Source: Penium margaritaceum
Lineage: Eukaryota; Streptophyta; Zygnematophyceae; Desmidiales; Peniaceae
Length of the DNA stretch: 44,435 nucleotides
Assembly: GCA_023375785.1 (NCBI GenBank)
Contig: SZWC01000563.1
Coordinates: forward strand, 343,274 to 387,708
Direction of reading: 5' to 3'
Below, in pieces: positions 1 through 11,429 of the stretch. The notes beneath the pieces were generated by a model. It did not search any database. It saw nothing but the letters and a program-made list of their open reading frames with translations, and was not told the origin of the DNA. The first letter of the stretch is position 1. Each line of letters starts with the position of its first letter. A program made the position numbers and the translations under genes.

Positions 1-538
1 GGCCGGCCACCGGCCGGCCAGCCGCCAGCCGCCGATCGCGGCCTCAGCCGGATCGGCGGCTGAGAGGCCACGAGGGCCTCGAGGGCGAGGCCTCGTGGCC
101 TCGTGCCCTCGTCCCCCCTCGCCCTCCTTCCAAAACGAGCAAGAGAGGACGAGGGATAGGGGGAGCGAGGGTGAGGACAAAATGCCTGGCGCGAAATCGC
201 CAGCGTGCCTCGCACGCGACGATTTCGTGCGAGAACGACAAAACGAAACTCGAAGTTCGTTTATGACGAACTTCGACGTAAAACAAACGGAATAACTCGT
301 GCGAACACACGAGTTCGAGGTAAAAACCCCAGGTTTGGGTCCCAAAACCAGGGGTTTGGTTAAAAACGGAAATGGGCCTCCGGAGACTCGAAATCTTCGA
401 GTCTCCCTGCTCTGGGTCGTTGATGACGATTGTCCCTCAGTCTTGCGAGGGGGTAAACCCCTGACGCGGACTGAGAACGCCATTCTGCGAACTCCGACGA
501 CGACTTCAGAGCAGGAGCTGGAGATCCGGCCCGTTACA
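1..538 (+). repeat. 5' LTR of chromovirus A (left end outside window)
   Basis: These bases match 7843-8380 at a constant offset of 7842. The LTR ends CCGTTACA at 538, one base before the PBS. It holds most of the U3-R-U5 region and a series of inverted repeats: arms 28-37/51-60, 192-199/220-227 (with a nested 203-208/212-217), 251-260/266-275, 294-301/308-315, 324-336/345-357, 382-392/396-406 and 436-442/469-475. Short ORFs across it overlap these palindromes and are not genes. The strand follows the element. Confidence 0.95.
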
Positions 539-539
539 G

Positions 540-552
540 TGGTTCTCAGAGC
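540..552 (+). other. Primer-binding site of chromovirus A
   Basis: TGGTTCTCAGAGC lies one base after the LTR end. It differs from the plant initiator tRNA-Met complement TGGTATCAGAGC by an inserted base and a substitution, but keeps the TGG (CCA-end complement) and the TCAGAGC end. It would prime minus-strand DNA synthesis. A different tRNA with a similar 3' end is possible. Confidence 0.75.
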
Positions 553-1395
553 GAGACGACCCTCGCGACCAAGGGTTCGACGGAAACGGCGGCTACGACA
601 TAGATGAAACGCCGCCGGCAGCTGCAAGCAACAGCACAAACGCCAGAAGGGACTACGACATCTACACTTCACGGATTAAAGCGCCGTAAAGTGCGTTAGA
701 GAGCTGGAAAAAAGCTCTACTTGGTGGAGAGTCTTTCTTCCAGCCTCTCCACACTCCCAGGGGACTAGGAGGATTGTTGTGGGGCGGGTTGGGGAGTTCC
801 CACCTCTAAAACCACAAAATCCTCCTCATTTTCAAGGCTCCTTCGAACCTCCTTCATCCAAAAAATTGGGACAGCGTCTCTCCCCAAGCTTAGGGGCTCT
901 CACGACCTGAGAGCACCCTAAAAAGAAGGAGGGTGACAACTTGAGGACTTTTGGCGGCTCTCCCAACGGCGCCGGCTCAAGGAGGACGCCGCCAAGGGGC
1001 GCAAGACGCGCAAAGAAGACTCAAGAGGAGGCCAAGGAAGACAAGAAGACAACAAGACAAGAAGAAAAGTAGTGTTTTGTTCTAGACCTTGTACTTGCTT
1101 ATCTTGTTGCTCTTTGTCTTAGTTTTGTGAGCGGTACTCACAATTCTTGTTTCTTCCTTCTAGTTTGATTCGCTATTTTCCTAGATCCTAGTTGCTACCA
1201 AGTGCCGTGAGTCACGGCCTAGGAGGACTAGCTTCTAAATCCACGACCTTGTGCCGACGTGGCGGCCTAGGAAAATAGAAATATAAATTGAAATTGCCTC
1301 ACCGATCGTGAGAGCAACACCTTAGGAGGCGATTCCTCCTCGTTGTGGGGTGATCCTCACAACAACCTTCACGTGCTAGTTGCACGAGCGACGGG
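553..1395 (+). other. 5' leader of chromovirus A (non-coding)
   Basis: No substantial ORF is present. The stretch at about 985-1070 is strongly purine-rich with repeated AAGACAAGAAGAC-like units, followed by a T-rich stretch (1075-1180). This is ordinary for an untranslated leader between PBS and gag. I see no clear packaging signal or splice site that I could defend. Confidence 0.7.
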
Positions 1396-3464
1396 ATGGC
1401 AAGTGCCGGACCATCTAAGACCAACAAGGGCAAGGTGGTGACGGCGTCACCACGAGCTCTCGGCGGACTCCAAGTTTTGGGAGCCGCAGCCGCGAGCACG
1501 GTTGCCAACCCAAAGGCAACTGTGCCGCCAAGGGCAACCCTACTGCCTAAGGCAACCGATGCTAACCTCGGCGACACCGAGAAGCGTGCGGAGGCCGCAA
1601 AGGTGCTCGATGAGCACGTCGACGTGCTCTTGGGTGACCCCCATACGACGGATGACGCGATGGAGGGGGATCTTCGGAGGAGGACCCCGACGACGAGCAC
1701 GACGTCGACGATGGCGAAGGCGACGAGGATCGCTACCATCGCCATCGTCGTGCGACAAACTCAAGCCGATTGCTCGAGAAGGGCAAGACGCTCGCCGCAT
1801 CGCCTGAAGCTGCCGACGGCAGCGAGACTGCCGAAAGCAGCAAGGGCATTGAAAGCAGCCACACGGGAAGTTCCCGCGAGAACGAGCCGGACGACGTTGC
1901 CGCGAAGGCAATTCGCGATGACCGTCATAGGCTTGCGGAGTTTGCTGCCGAGGCCGCAGGCCGACTCAAGATCACCACCGGTGGTGGAGATACGGCGCCA
2001 CTCAGAGGAATGGGGGCGGACCCTCCTTCCTACGATGCGGCCGCAATGGGGCAAGGCAGCGCCCAGTCGAGCGTCGTCGCCGAAGACAGCCTCCTCCGAA
2101 AGGTGGGACTCCTTGGAAGCGTGTACGCGAACCGTACCCTCTTGTAGTGGGTAAGGGTGCACGGACAACGCGAGGCCCTGGAGGCTATCGTCAATGCTCT
2201 GACGACATCAAAGCTCAAGTTCGCGTTCGCCAACCTGCTGGCCCACGTCGGGCAGAGCATCACGGACCTTGACCGTGATCGTCAGCTGCAACGCCTGGCC
2301 GCCCATGAGGCAAGCCGCCGATGCAACGACCTCGACAAGGCGTTGCAGAGCGTGACCCAGGTGCGGATGTAGCAGCAAGTGCAGCGTGCCGCAGCTGCGG
2401 AGGCCACTGCCGGCGGCAGCGACGACTTGCCTACCTCGACGAATTCGGGGTCGGTCATGAACACGTCCTTCCTCCATAGTGTGGAGATCTTCCGGAAGGG
2501 CGTGAAGCTGACCGACTGGCTAAACCGCATGGAGCACGTCCTACGTGTCCACAAGGCTCCACTCAGTCAGTGGGGCGACCTTGCCACGACGCGGCTTGAA
2601 GACAAACTGTTCAAGTACGTGGTCAAGGAGTGGACTGCGCAGCAGCCACACCTCGAGTGGCAGCCCATGCCGTGGGAGGCTTTCTGCGCGATCATGCGCA
2701 AGAAGTGCACCCAACGTGAGGAGGCGCAACGCGCCTTCCAAAAGATCAAGGACTGCAGGCAGCTGGGCAGCTCGCTCGAATCCTACTTGAGCGAGTTCAC
2801 CGCACTCGTGGAGGAAGCCGAAAGCTTCACCGAGAGCGATGGGACTCAGACGTTCAAGTACCCAGAGTGCATGCTGTTGGAGTACTTGCGTGATGGTCTC
2901 GCCAGCGAGAAGCTGAAGGACAAGACCACCACGACAGCCACTGGCCAAGCTTGGACAAGCTGGAGGGCGTTGCGCGACTACATGAGCGAAGTGTATTCGG
3001 CGAACCCGAAACACTACTCTGATGCACGGCCGAACGCGCGTGCACATCAGGGGCGCGACATGCGCGTGGACGCTGCAGGGGCTGGTCTGTCAGCTGGACA
3101 GCGGGGCGGGGCCAAGGGCAAGCAGCCTACAAACCCTCTGGCCAAGAAGGCTGGTGGATACAAGGGTCCCAACAACAAGCGCAACCGCGAGAATGACGAG
3201 CTGCAGGCGGCGCGTGAGCGTCGCAACACAGCCTTCCGCAAAGGGCTCTGCGACAACTGCATGCAACCGGGCCACTTTAGGGCTCAGTGCCCTGAGGGTT
3301 CTGGTGGTGGACAAGAGGCCGCGGTGCTAGCTGCAGCAGCAGCACCTCATGGGGATGGTGCAGCAGGAGGCCGCGGACAAGGCCGTGGACAGGGTCGCGG
3401 TCGCGGCAATGGGCCCGGCCGTGGTAACGGACAGGGCCGTGGGGCGGGTTTTCCCCACCCCTGA
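1396..3464 (+). pseudogene. gag: gag of chromovirus A, broken by one frameshift and two stops
   Basis: The structural polyprotein would form the cytoplasmic virus-like particle. From the ATG at 1396 the frame runs to a G-run at about 1662-1670, where an indel moves the coding sense to the frame used by everything downstream. The acidic stretch that follows and the rest of gag lie in that second frame. TAG codons interrupt it at 2145-2147 and 2370-2372. The capsid-like helical region is around 2500-3010 (starts WLNRMEHVLRVHK). A CCHC zinc knuckle (CDNCMQPGHFRAQC, spacing C-2-C-4-H-4-C) sits at 3249-3290 and binds the RNA genome. A tail of GRGQGRG-type repeats follows and the frame ends at TGA 3462-3464. 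The pieces together span about 690 codons, longer than many chromovirus gags, because of the extra N-terminal acidic part. pol begins in the -1 frame at the gag stop. Confidence 0.88.
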
Positions 3465-6400
3465 GTGACGTCAGTGGGGACCACTCAGGGGTAAAAGTGG
3501 ATCACGAGTGTGAGTTCATGTTTTCAGACGAGGATGTTAAACAATTTGAGTTTTTGACGAGTTCAAATTTCTCTGTTGTTTTCTCCCCTCTCATTGAACC
3601 TCATTCTGCACTTGCTGATCGACATTGCCCACTAAATCTTGCATCACCAGACGAGATGCATGACCGAACCTGCTTAGTGGTGGCGACACCAACCACTGTG
3701 CAAGAGTTGTGTAACACGGTGATTGAAACAAACGCCCTCAAAGCGATGAGTTCAATCACATTTGCAGTACCTTTAGTCGACGATTTTGACCCAGTGAAAT
3801 TTAAAGACTGGAAGGTGCTGGTCGAATTCACACGTGCCCACAAGATGTGGACTCGAGTGGGTGAATCATGGGAGTTGCGACGCCCGTCGTATAGATTCCG
3901 TGTTTATCACAAACTCGGCTTACCGTCGTCGAGTCTGTTCACTCGGAAGAGTGGAGGCAACATGACGATGCAGTTCAAAGGACACCTAGCTGGTGCTCCC
4001 GTGAACGTACTGGCTGACACTGGAGGGGACGACTCTTTTGTTAGCCTTGGCTTTACCCGACAGGTTGGCCTAAAGTACGAGCCATCAAATGGCGCAGTTG
4101 TTGTCGGTGACAACCGTACGGTACCCGTGATCGGTACTTTTAAAGCGAAAATTTGTATTCAAGGGTACACACAGAGTGTCACGTTGAAGGTACTCAACCT
4201 TCTTGACCCGTTCGATGTGGTGCTAGGCGATCCCTGGCTTCGTGACAACAAGGCTCTAATGTGCTTTGAATCAAAGCGTTTGATCCTCCGGAAAGGACAA
4301 CTCCGCTTTACGTTGATTCCGAGTACGGAATTATCACCGACCCAACTCAAAGTCCATGCCAGCTTGTCTGCAATGCACGTCAAGAGACGTATTCGACAAG
4401 GTTGTCGATACTTCTTGGCTCAGCTGCAGAAAGTGGAGAACAACGTGACGTAAGACACGCCACAAGAGATCAGATCTCTATTGGTGGAGTTCTCGGATGT
4501 ATTCCAAGACCCACCGGCTGGGCTTCCACCAGAAAGACACATGGGCCACACGATTCCGCTGCAATCGGAGGCGACTCCTCCGTTCAGACCCATGTATTGC
4601 TTTAGTCCAGCAGAAAGGCGAGAGGCTGAATGCCAAATCAAAGAGTACCTTGCAAAAGGATGGATCAAGCCAAGCAGCTCGCCGTACGGTGCGCCGATCC
4701 TTTTTGTGAACAAAAAGGACGGTGGTTTACGCATGTGCGTGGATTACCGGGCGTTGAACAAGCTGACGGTGAAAGATCGATTCCCCTTACCGAGGATTGA
4801 GGACCTTTTTGACCAACTCCAAGGCGCAAAAGTATTTTCGTCCTTGGATTTGTCTCAAGGGTACCATCAAATCCGCATCACGGAAGATGATGTGCCCAAA
4901 ACCGCGTTCCAAACGCACATGGGACACTATCAGTTCCGAGTGTTATGCTTTGGGCTTACAAATGCCTCGGCAACCTTCCAAGGGGAAATGAACCGAACGT
5001 TCGCCAAGCAACTCGGACAGTTTGTCTTGGTTTACCTGGATGATATCCTGGTTTTCTCGAAATCAATGGAAGAGCACATAGAACTTCTGCGCGAAGTTCT
5101 CGTAATCCTTCGGGAACAGAAGTTCTATGTGAAAGTGAGCAAGTGCAAGTTTGCACAACATGAGCTCGAATACCTTGGACACATCGTCGGCAAGGACGGC
5201 ATCCGCGTCGACCCACGAAAGGTCCAAGCCGTTGTGGACTGGCCACGCCCCAAAAATGTTGGGCAGATTCGGTCTTTCCTCGGCCTTGCAAACTACTTTG
5301 GACGGTTTATGCAAGGGTATTCGACCCTTGTAGCACCGTTAACCAGGCTCACGCGAAAAGACGTGCGTTGGGAATGGACATCTGATTGCAAGAACGCTTT
5401 TCTCAAAGTCAAAGAACTTCTCTCCACGGCACCCGTCCTAGCTCTTCCGGATCCATCGCAACCGTGGGAGGTTCGATGTGATGCGTCGGTAGTTGGACTT
5501 GGAGCCGTCCTCATGCAGAACGGTCACCCAGTTGCGTATGAGAGCCGGAAGCTCATACCCGCGGAAACGCGGTACACGACTGGGGATCAAGAGCTCCTTG
5601 CGGTAGTACACGCTTTCAAGATGTGGCGTTGCTACCTTGAGGGTGCTGAAGGGGGTGTGACGGTCGTGACCGACCATAATCCATTGGTGTTTTTCCAAAC
5701 GCAACCGAACCTGTCAAGACGACAGGCGCGTTGGAGCGAATACCTGAGTCGATTCTCGTTCACATGGGAATATCGGCCAGGACGAATCAATGTGGCCGAT
5801 CCACTAAGCCGACAGCCTGTGGAAATAAAAGCAACCACTGAGGTCAGTGGGTGTTTTATGGCCATTGCAACAGCAACCGTACAACCACCAGATCCCACTG
5901 CACCTCTGCGTCAACCACCACGAGAGATTGTCCATTACAACGGTTTTGTAAACAGGATCCGGATGGGATAATGTTTGGATTCTTGGTTTCAAGACTCTCG
6001 AAATCTGGACAAGTACGGCTTGGTGGAGGCCGCAGGAATCTTCTGGCACGGGGAACAAGTTGTTGTGCCAAACTCGGGAGACCTTCGAGCAAAGGTTATC
6101 TCTCAGTTCCACGACCCGCCGGTCGCAGGTCACGTGGGACCCTGAAAGACCAGACAGGCACTCTCGGACCACTATTGGTGGCCAGGATGGAGTGTCGATG
6201 ATTGTAAGTATTGCATGACATGCGACCCATGTCTTTGGAATAAGGCTAGTAACAAGAAGCGTGCAGGACTCCTCTAGCAGCTTCTCATTCCTGGGACTCC
6301 ATGGGAGTGCGTCAACATGGACTTCATTACTGGTCTTCCGGACACGGCCCGTGGCCATGATGCAATACTAGTGGTTGTGGATCTTTTGACGAAGATGACA

Positions 6401-7393
6401 CACTTCATTCCTACAACCACTGACGTGAATGCAGAGGAGACCGCTCGTCTCTTCTTTGAGGGTGTCGTAAAGTACCACGGCTTGCCGTTGCGTATTATCT
6501 CCGACCGAGATCGAAAATTTGCTAGTAAGTTCTGGCAAAAGATGCACGAGTACTTTGGCAGCGAGTCGCAAATGTCGACAGCGTTTCACCCTCAAACGGA
6601 TGGATAAACAGAGCGCATGAATCGCACTCTGGAGCAAATGCTCCGCATGTACGTGGACCCTGCCATGCATGTTTGGGACGAATTCCTAGCACCGGCAGAG
6701 TTTGCGGTGAACAACTCGGTGAACGAGTCCACACAGTTCACACTGTTTGTGTTGAACAGTGGTCGGCATCCAGTGGTACCCTCTTCATTGGTGAAGAGTA
6801 TGAGTACAGGAGGGCAGGTCCCTTCTTCTCAAGCCTTTGCCGAGCGTATCAACTCCTTGTTACAGGAGGCAAAGGGTCACCTTCAAGCAGCTCGGCAGCG
6901 ACAAAAGGCATATGCCGACAAAGGTCACCGGGAGGTGTCGTTTGACATCAGTGACAAAGTGCTGCTTAGCACTAAAAACCTTCAATTGAAGTCGCCAGGG
7001 GCAAGAAAAATTCTACCGAAGTGGATTGGGCCATTTCCCATTGTGGCACGTATCGGGCTAGTGGCATACCGATTGCTACTTCCGTCGAGTATGAAGATAC
7101 CTGACGTGTTTCATGTGAGCCTACTGGCTCCATACACGGCAGAAGGAACCGTTCAGCCACCGCCAGCAGTCTTGGCTGTCGACGGCCAATACGAGGTCCT
7201 GCGCCTACTCCAGCACCGAGATCGTACTCTTCGGTCGCGCGTTATCAGGGAGTACCTCGTCCATTGGGCCGGTTGTGGACCTGAACATAATTCATGGGAG
7301 CCCGAATCTCGGTTGCCCACAGGGGTGGTCAACGAGTACTGGAGCGAGCTTGCAGCTCGCACAGATCGACGCGTGGTAGGAGGTACCACCTGA
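3464..7393 (+). pseudogene. pol: pol of chromovirus A: protease-RT-RNase H-integrase-chromodomain, five in-frame stops
   Basis: One frame (-1 relative to gag) covers the whole polyprotein, about 1,300 codons with no frameshift. Protease: LADTGGDDSFV at about 4008-4040, with DVVLGDPWL later; the DTGG differs from the usual D-T/S-G-A. RT: about 4600-5150, with YLDD at 5033-5044. RNase H: about 5440-5815 (DASVVGLGAVL, TDHNPL, DPLSRQ). Integrase: His-Cys zinc region about 6107-6225, first Asp in MDFITGLP (6317), second Asp in ISDRD and Glu in TERMN with exactly 35 residues between them. GPY/F module: about 7020-7135. Chromodomain: about 7187-7350 (YEVLRLL ... YLVHWAG ... SWEPESRL), keeping aromatic-cage residues; chromodomains target integration to histone-marked chromatin. 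Stops are at 4451 (TAA), 5969 (TAA), 6143 (TGA), 6275 (TAG) and 6605 (TAA, within D35E). Confidence 0.95.
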
Positions 7394-7670
7394 ACGCGGG
7401 AAAAGTGAACAACATTCCCACAAGGCAACATTCATGGACAGCGACCATAGGAGGTTGGGGACGCCCAACATGGTTGTCGCGCGGACGCTCCAGCCTACAG
7501 GGGGGAGGCCGCTAGCCGTGCTGACCTACAAGCTGCAGCTTAGGTCTACGAACCATGCACGTGTTCATGTTTAGCTGGTGATTGAAATCATTAATTTTCT
7601 TTCACAATGTTGATGACTCACTGACTGACAATCCTACTTGTTGTTCATGAACCGGGACGGTTCATAACAA
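7394..7670 (+). other. 3' non-coding region of chromovirus A
   Basis: This lies between the pol stop and the polypurine tract. I see no coding potential. The only obvious structure is a small inverted repeat around the ACCGGGACGGTTCAT stretch near 7650. Confidence 0.6.
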
Positions 7671-7681
7671 GTGGGGAGGAA
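7671..7681 (+). other. Polypurine tract of chromovirus A
   Basis: GTGGGGAGGAA lies immediately before the TGTGGCGGGA start of the right LTR. This is the expected RNase H-resistant primer for plus-strand DNA synthesis. Confidence 0.85.
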
Positions 7682-8380
7682 TGTGGCGGGAGGGCCGGTT
7701 CGGCCCTCCCTCCTCGCTGATGCGAGGGGTGGTTGCGCACCACCCCTTGCGTCAGCGAGGGCTGGCTGGCGGCCAGCAGTTCGCTGGCCGTCGGCCAGCT
7801 CGCTACCGGCCGGCTGGACGGCCGGCGGCCGGCCAAGCGACCGGCCGGCCACCGGCCGGCCAGCCGCCAGCCGCCGATCGCGGCCTCAGCCGGATCGGCG
7901 GCTGAGAGGCCACGAGGGCCTCAAGGGCGAGGCCTCGTGGCCTCGTGCCCTCGTCCCCCCTCGCCCTCCTTGCAAAACGAGCAAGAGAGGATGAGGGATA
8001 GGGGGAGCGAGGGTGAGGACAAAATGCCTGGAGCGAAATCGCCAGCGTGCCTCGCACGCGATGATTTCACGCCAGAATGACAAAACGAAACTCGAAGTTC
8101 GTTTATGACGAACTTTGACGTAAAACAAATGGAAGAACTCGTGTGAACACACGAGTTCGAGGTAAAAACCCCCGGCTTGGGTCCCAAAACCAGGGGTTTG
8201 GTTAAAAACGGAAATGGGCCTCCGGAGACTCAAAATATTCGAGTCTCCCTGCTCTGGGTCGTTGATTGTGATTGCCCCTCAGTCTTGCGAGGGGGTAAAC
8301 CCGTGACGCGGACTGAGAACGCCATTTTGCAAACTCCGACGACGACTTCAGAGCAGGAGCTGGAGATCCGGCCCGTTACA
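7682..8380 (+). repeat. 3' LTR of chromovirus A, 699 bp, complete
   Basis: Starts TGTGGCGGGA and ends CCGTTACA, i.e. TG...CA with 3-bp TGT/ACA inverted ends. The first 80 bases form two consecutive hairpins: 10-bp arms at 7688-7697/7701-7710 with a GTT loop, and 22-bp arms at 7712-7733/7739-7760 with a 5-base loop, fully paired in RNA if two G:U pairs are allowed. A block of GGCCGGCC and related GC palindromes follows (7803-7880). The later hairpins repeat those of the left LTR with point changes. Confidence 0.96.
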
Positions 8381-11300
8381 TTAGGTGAGTGCTGCGCGGC
8401 TGTTGGCTGAACTGTGCTAGCACGTTGACTGTGCATGCGATGTCCAGACGTGTGGTGGATGCAAGGTATTAAAAGCTGCCCGTGACCTGCCTGTACAATG
8501 TGGGGTCACAGTCTGGTCCATAATCTGTGGTGTTTGCATCCAACAGGTACGCATAAACGTCAGGGCTCATTGGTGTGTGCTGTCGTGGCAGATGCCGTAC
8601 CAGGTTCTGGAAGCGTGTTGTGAGGTGTGCGATGAACCGTCCTTGGTGTAAGGTGAGAGTGCATGCCATTCTGTTCCTTGTGATGGTCATGCCCAAGAAA
8701 TTTGTGGCCTCACCCAGGTCTGTCATGCTGTAGTGCGTGGTGAGCAGTGTCTTTGTCTCTGTGATGAGCGAAAGCGAGGGTAACAGAATGAGCAGATCGT
8801 CTACATAGACCAGTAATGCAACTAGACAACCATGATCCCAACGCAAGAATAAGGAGGGATTGCTCAAGCTTTGGATGAACCCTCCTGTGTCAAGAGTGGG
8901 ACGAATCTCTTTGTTCCAACAGCGTGGAGCTTGCTTGAGCCCGTAAAGGGCTTTGAGAAGCAGCCACACGCGATCTGTTCCATCTTCAAAACCCTCTGGC
9001 TGTTTGACATACAGTTCTTCCTCTAATGGACCATTGAGGAAGGCATTTTTCACATCCATTTGATGTATTTCCCAGTCTTCATGTGCCGCAACAGCCGGCA
9101 GAGCTCGGCTGGTCCCGTACATCCCCACGGGGGCATAGGTCTCAATGAAATCTTGTCCTGGTATTTGGCGGAAGCCCTTGGCCACCAACCTGGCTTTGTA
9201 CTTGTCAATAAGTCCCGCCAGGTTTCTTTTGAGCTTGTACACCCACTTGACGTCAATGGCTTTACTTCCGGGCGGCAAGGGAACGAGTTCATAAACCTTG
9301 TGCTCCAAGGGTGCATTCAGTTCTGCGACCATGGTTTTGTCCTACTCGACGGCATCGCTGCGCCCCCTTGCCCCAGTAAGTGTCTGGGGTTCCACTGTGG
9401 TGTGACCCACGTTGGTCAAGCCAGTTGTGTGATAGAATTGTCTGTAATTCACACGAGGGACATTCCGCAAGGAGCATCGTGCCGGTTGAGGCGGTGGCGT
9501 CCGTTCATCCTCACTGCTGTTGTGGGACGCTTGGGTATGCAGCCCAGGTGGACTGTGGGGAGCACTGGATTCTGTACTCAGTAGGTCAGTGGGTGTCAGT
9601 AGATCTGTGGGGACAGGTGAATGAGCTTCCGTCTTCCTTCCGTGGTCCCCACACTGTGAGGGAGCTGTGGGTGCATGGGGGACAAACACAGGTACACTCA
9701 CGTAGTCTGGGTACTGTTCTGGTATGGTGATGTGTGGGACAGTCCGTAGAGTGCGAAACTGCTTGTAGGACATATGCTCCAAGAAGGAGGCATCCCTGCT
9801 CTCCATGAAACCATGGTTCGTGGGATCCCAGAACCGCCATGCTTTGGATGCGTGTGAGACCCCGACAAAGACGCACCAACGCCCTCGCGGACTCAATTTA
9901 TGGTCCCTCCGTGGCTGTGCAAACCAGACGCAGGCCATAGTGCCCCACACCCTTGCAGGTTGCAAGTCAGCCTTTTCCTTGAACCACCGCTCCCATGGTG
10001 TCACTGTCTTGGGCAGAGGACCTTGCGGCACTCTGTTCCACACCCATGTGACATACTTGACTGCTTCTTCCCAAAACCCAAATGACAGACCAGACTCGCT
10101 CAGCAAGGTGCGCAGTGCATCCCCCAGGGTTCTGTGCCACCGCTCTGCCACACCATTCTGCTGAGGTGTGTAAGGTGCGATGGTCTGGTGCTCAATACCT
10201 TTGGCTTTCAGTTCTGCTGTTAAGACACCCAGGAACTCCCCTCCGTGGTTAGTGTGCAGCTTTAGCAGCTTGCAGCTTGTCTGGCGATGTGCAAGGGGAA
10301 TCCATTATGCAATAGCCCGTTGGGCATCTGCTTTGGACTTAAGAAGGAAGGCCCAACGAAACCGACTGTAGTCATCCGTCAGTGTCAATACATACTGTGA
10401 CCCATACTGAACAGACGGTACAAGCATGGGTCCTGTCACGTCTGCATGGAAAAGCTCAAGGGGTGACTTACATGCTGTGTTTGACTTGGGGAAGGTCTGC
10501 CGGTGAGCCTTGCCCTCTTGACAGTCCAGGCACACATCTGCCTTGAGTCCGTGTGGGCAGTCTATGGGCAAAAGACCATGTGTAGGATTGTGTTTGATCA
10601 TGTCTGTCACCAGTTCTGTGTTGATGTGTGTAAGTCACCTATGAAGTAGGTCTGTGTGCTTTGCATCAGTGGCAGTGAGGATATGTGCTTGTGGTCTATG
10701 GGAGTGTGTGTGCAGGAGTGGGAAGAGAGTGAGACGGTAAAGCATGTCAGCATGCAAGGGACCGTCAGCCAACAGTGCACCAGCAGCATCAAACAACATG
10801 CATTGTTGCTTCTGCTTGAGAGTGGAAATGCTTGCTTGGCGGTCTAGTTGACCCCCAGACAACAGATTTACTTTCAACTTCGGCACATACAAGACCCCGG
10901 TCAGCCACAGTACCCCACCAGGTGCTTGCAAGGCCACTGTTCCTACACCCTCCACCGCCAACAGCTCTCCAGATCCCGTCTTCACACCCTCCACATCATG
11001 CGCAGCATACAATGACACAAACAATTGCCGATGCGGTGACATGTGATGTGATGCAGTGGTGTCAAACAACCATTCATGCATAGGCAGTGCGTGTGAGGTG
11101 GTGACATGCGTGTGCGCTAGTCTCTGACCTGGCGACTGTGGCATGGCTGTTGGCTCTGGAGGCTGCAGCTCCATGGGTGCTGTCCACCCCATCGCAGGCT
11201 ACTGGGTCTCGGCCATGTCTGCGTAGACGCGTTGTGCCCACACTGGTGCTGGGACTGGAACGGCCAAGTTGGGGGGAATGTAGAAGGGACCCTGGTAAAC

Positions 11301-11429
11301 AGGGGCTGGCCCCTGGTACAGTGGCAAGGTCACTGGTGACTGCTAAGGCGGTGGTGCATAGGTCACTCCGCCAAAGGGTGTAGAGGCCCGAGGTGCTCTG
11401 GTTGGTGGAATCAACCAAGCTGGTGGCTA
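8381..11429 (-). pseudogene. pol: pol of copia B: protease-integrase-RT-partial RNase H
   Basis: A single minus-strand frame continues from gag. Protease: WLFDTTASHHM at about 11055-11087; the catalytic D-T/S-G has become DTT. GAG-pre-integrase: about 10560-10640, with a CLDCQEGKAHR motif. Integrase core: first Asp in FHADVTGP (about 10440), second site LHTNHGGEF (about 10235-10265) with Asn where the catalytic Asp belongs, Glu in NGVAERWH (about 10145). RT: about 9330-8600, with LNAPLEHKVYELV, KARLVAKGF and the YVDDLLIL active site (about 8800). RNase H begins YLASTTRLDIA and is cut at 8381. Stops: TAG 11427-11429 (after gag), TAG 11343, TAG 11199, TGA 10635, TAA 10305, TAG 9342, TAA 8469. 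All could derive from CAG, CAA, CGA or TGG by one transition. In copia elements this would be one Gag-Pol polyprotein. Confidence 0.92.

Larger units (their letters stand above)
1..8380 (+). mobile_element. Chromovirus A: Ty3/gypsy LTR retrotransposon with chromodomain, nested in copia B
   Basis: The order is LTR, PBS, gag, PR-RT-RNase H-IN-chromodomain, polypurine tract, LTR, which is the layout of a plant chromovirus. The window begins inside the left LTR, about 161 bases after its expected start as judged from the complete right copy. The two LTRs align over 538 bp without any net indel and differ at roughly 24 positions by my count (about 4.5%), so the insertion is fairly young. Both open reading frames carry nonsense codons, so the copy is non-autonomous. 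The right flank continues the RNase H coding frame of a minus-strand copia, showing insertion into that element. The right target-site duplication should be the five bases at 8381-8385 (TTAGG); the left one is outside the window. Confidence 0.95.

Noticed and set aside
44..607. ORFs of 66-102 codons in the LTR of chromovirus A, repeated at 7671-8410
   Set aside because: They lie in a palindrome-rich LTR, overlap on both strands and show no domain.
1299..2263. Minus-strand ORFs opposite gag of chromovirus A
   Set aside because: Antisense shadows of GC-rich coding sequence; gag on the + strand explains the region.
7803..7880. GGCCGGCC repeats considered as a CRISPR-like or origin-like array
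   Set aside because: No regular spacers; they are short palindromes within an LTR present at both ends of the element.
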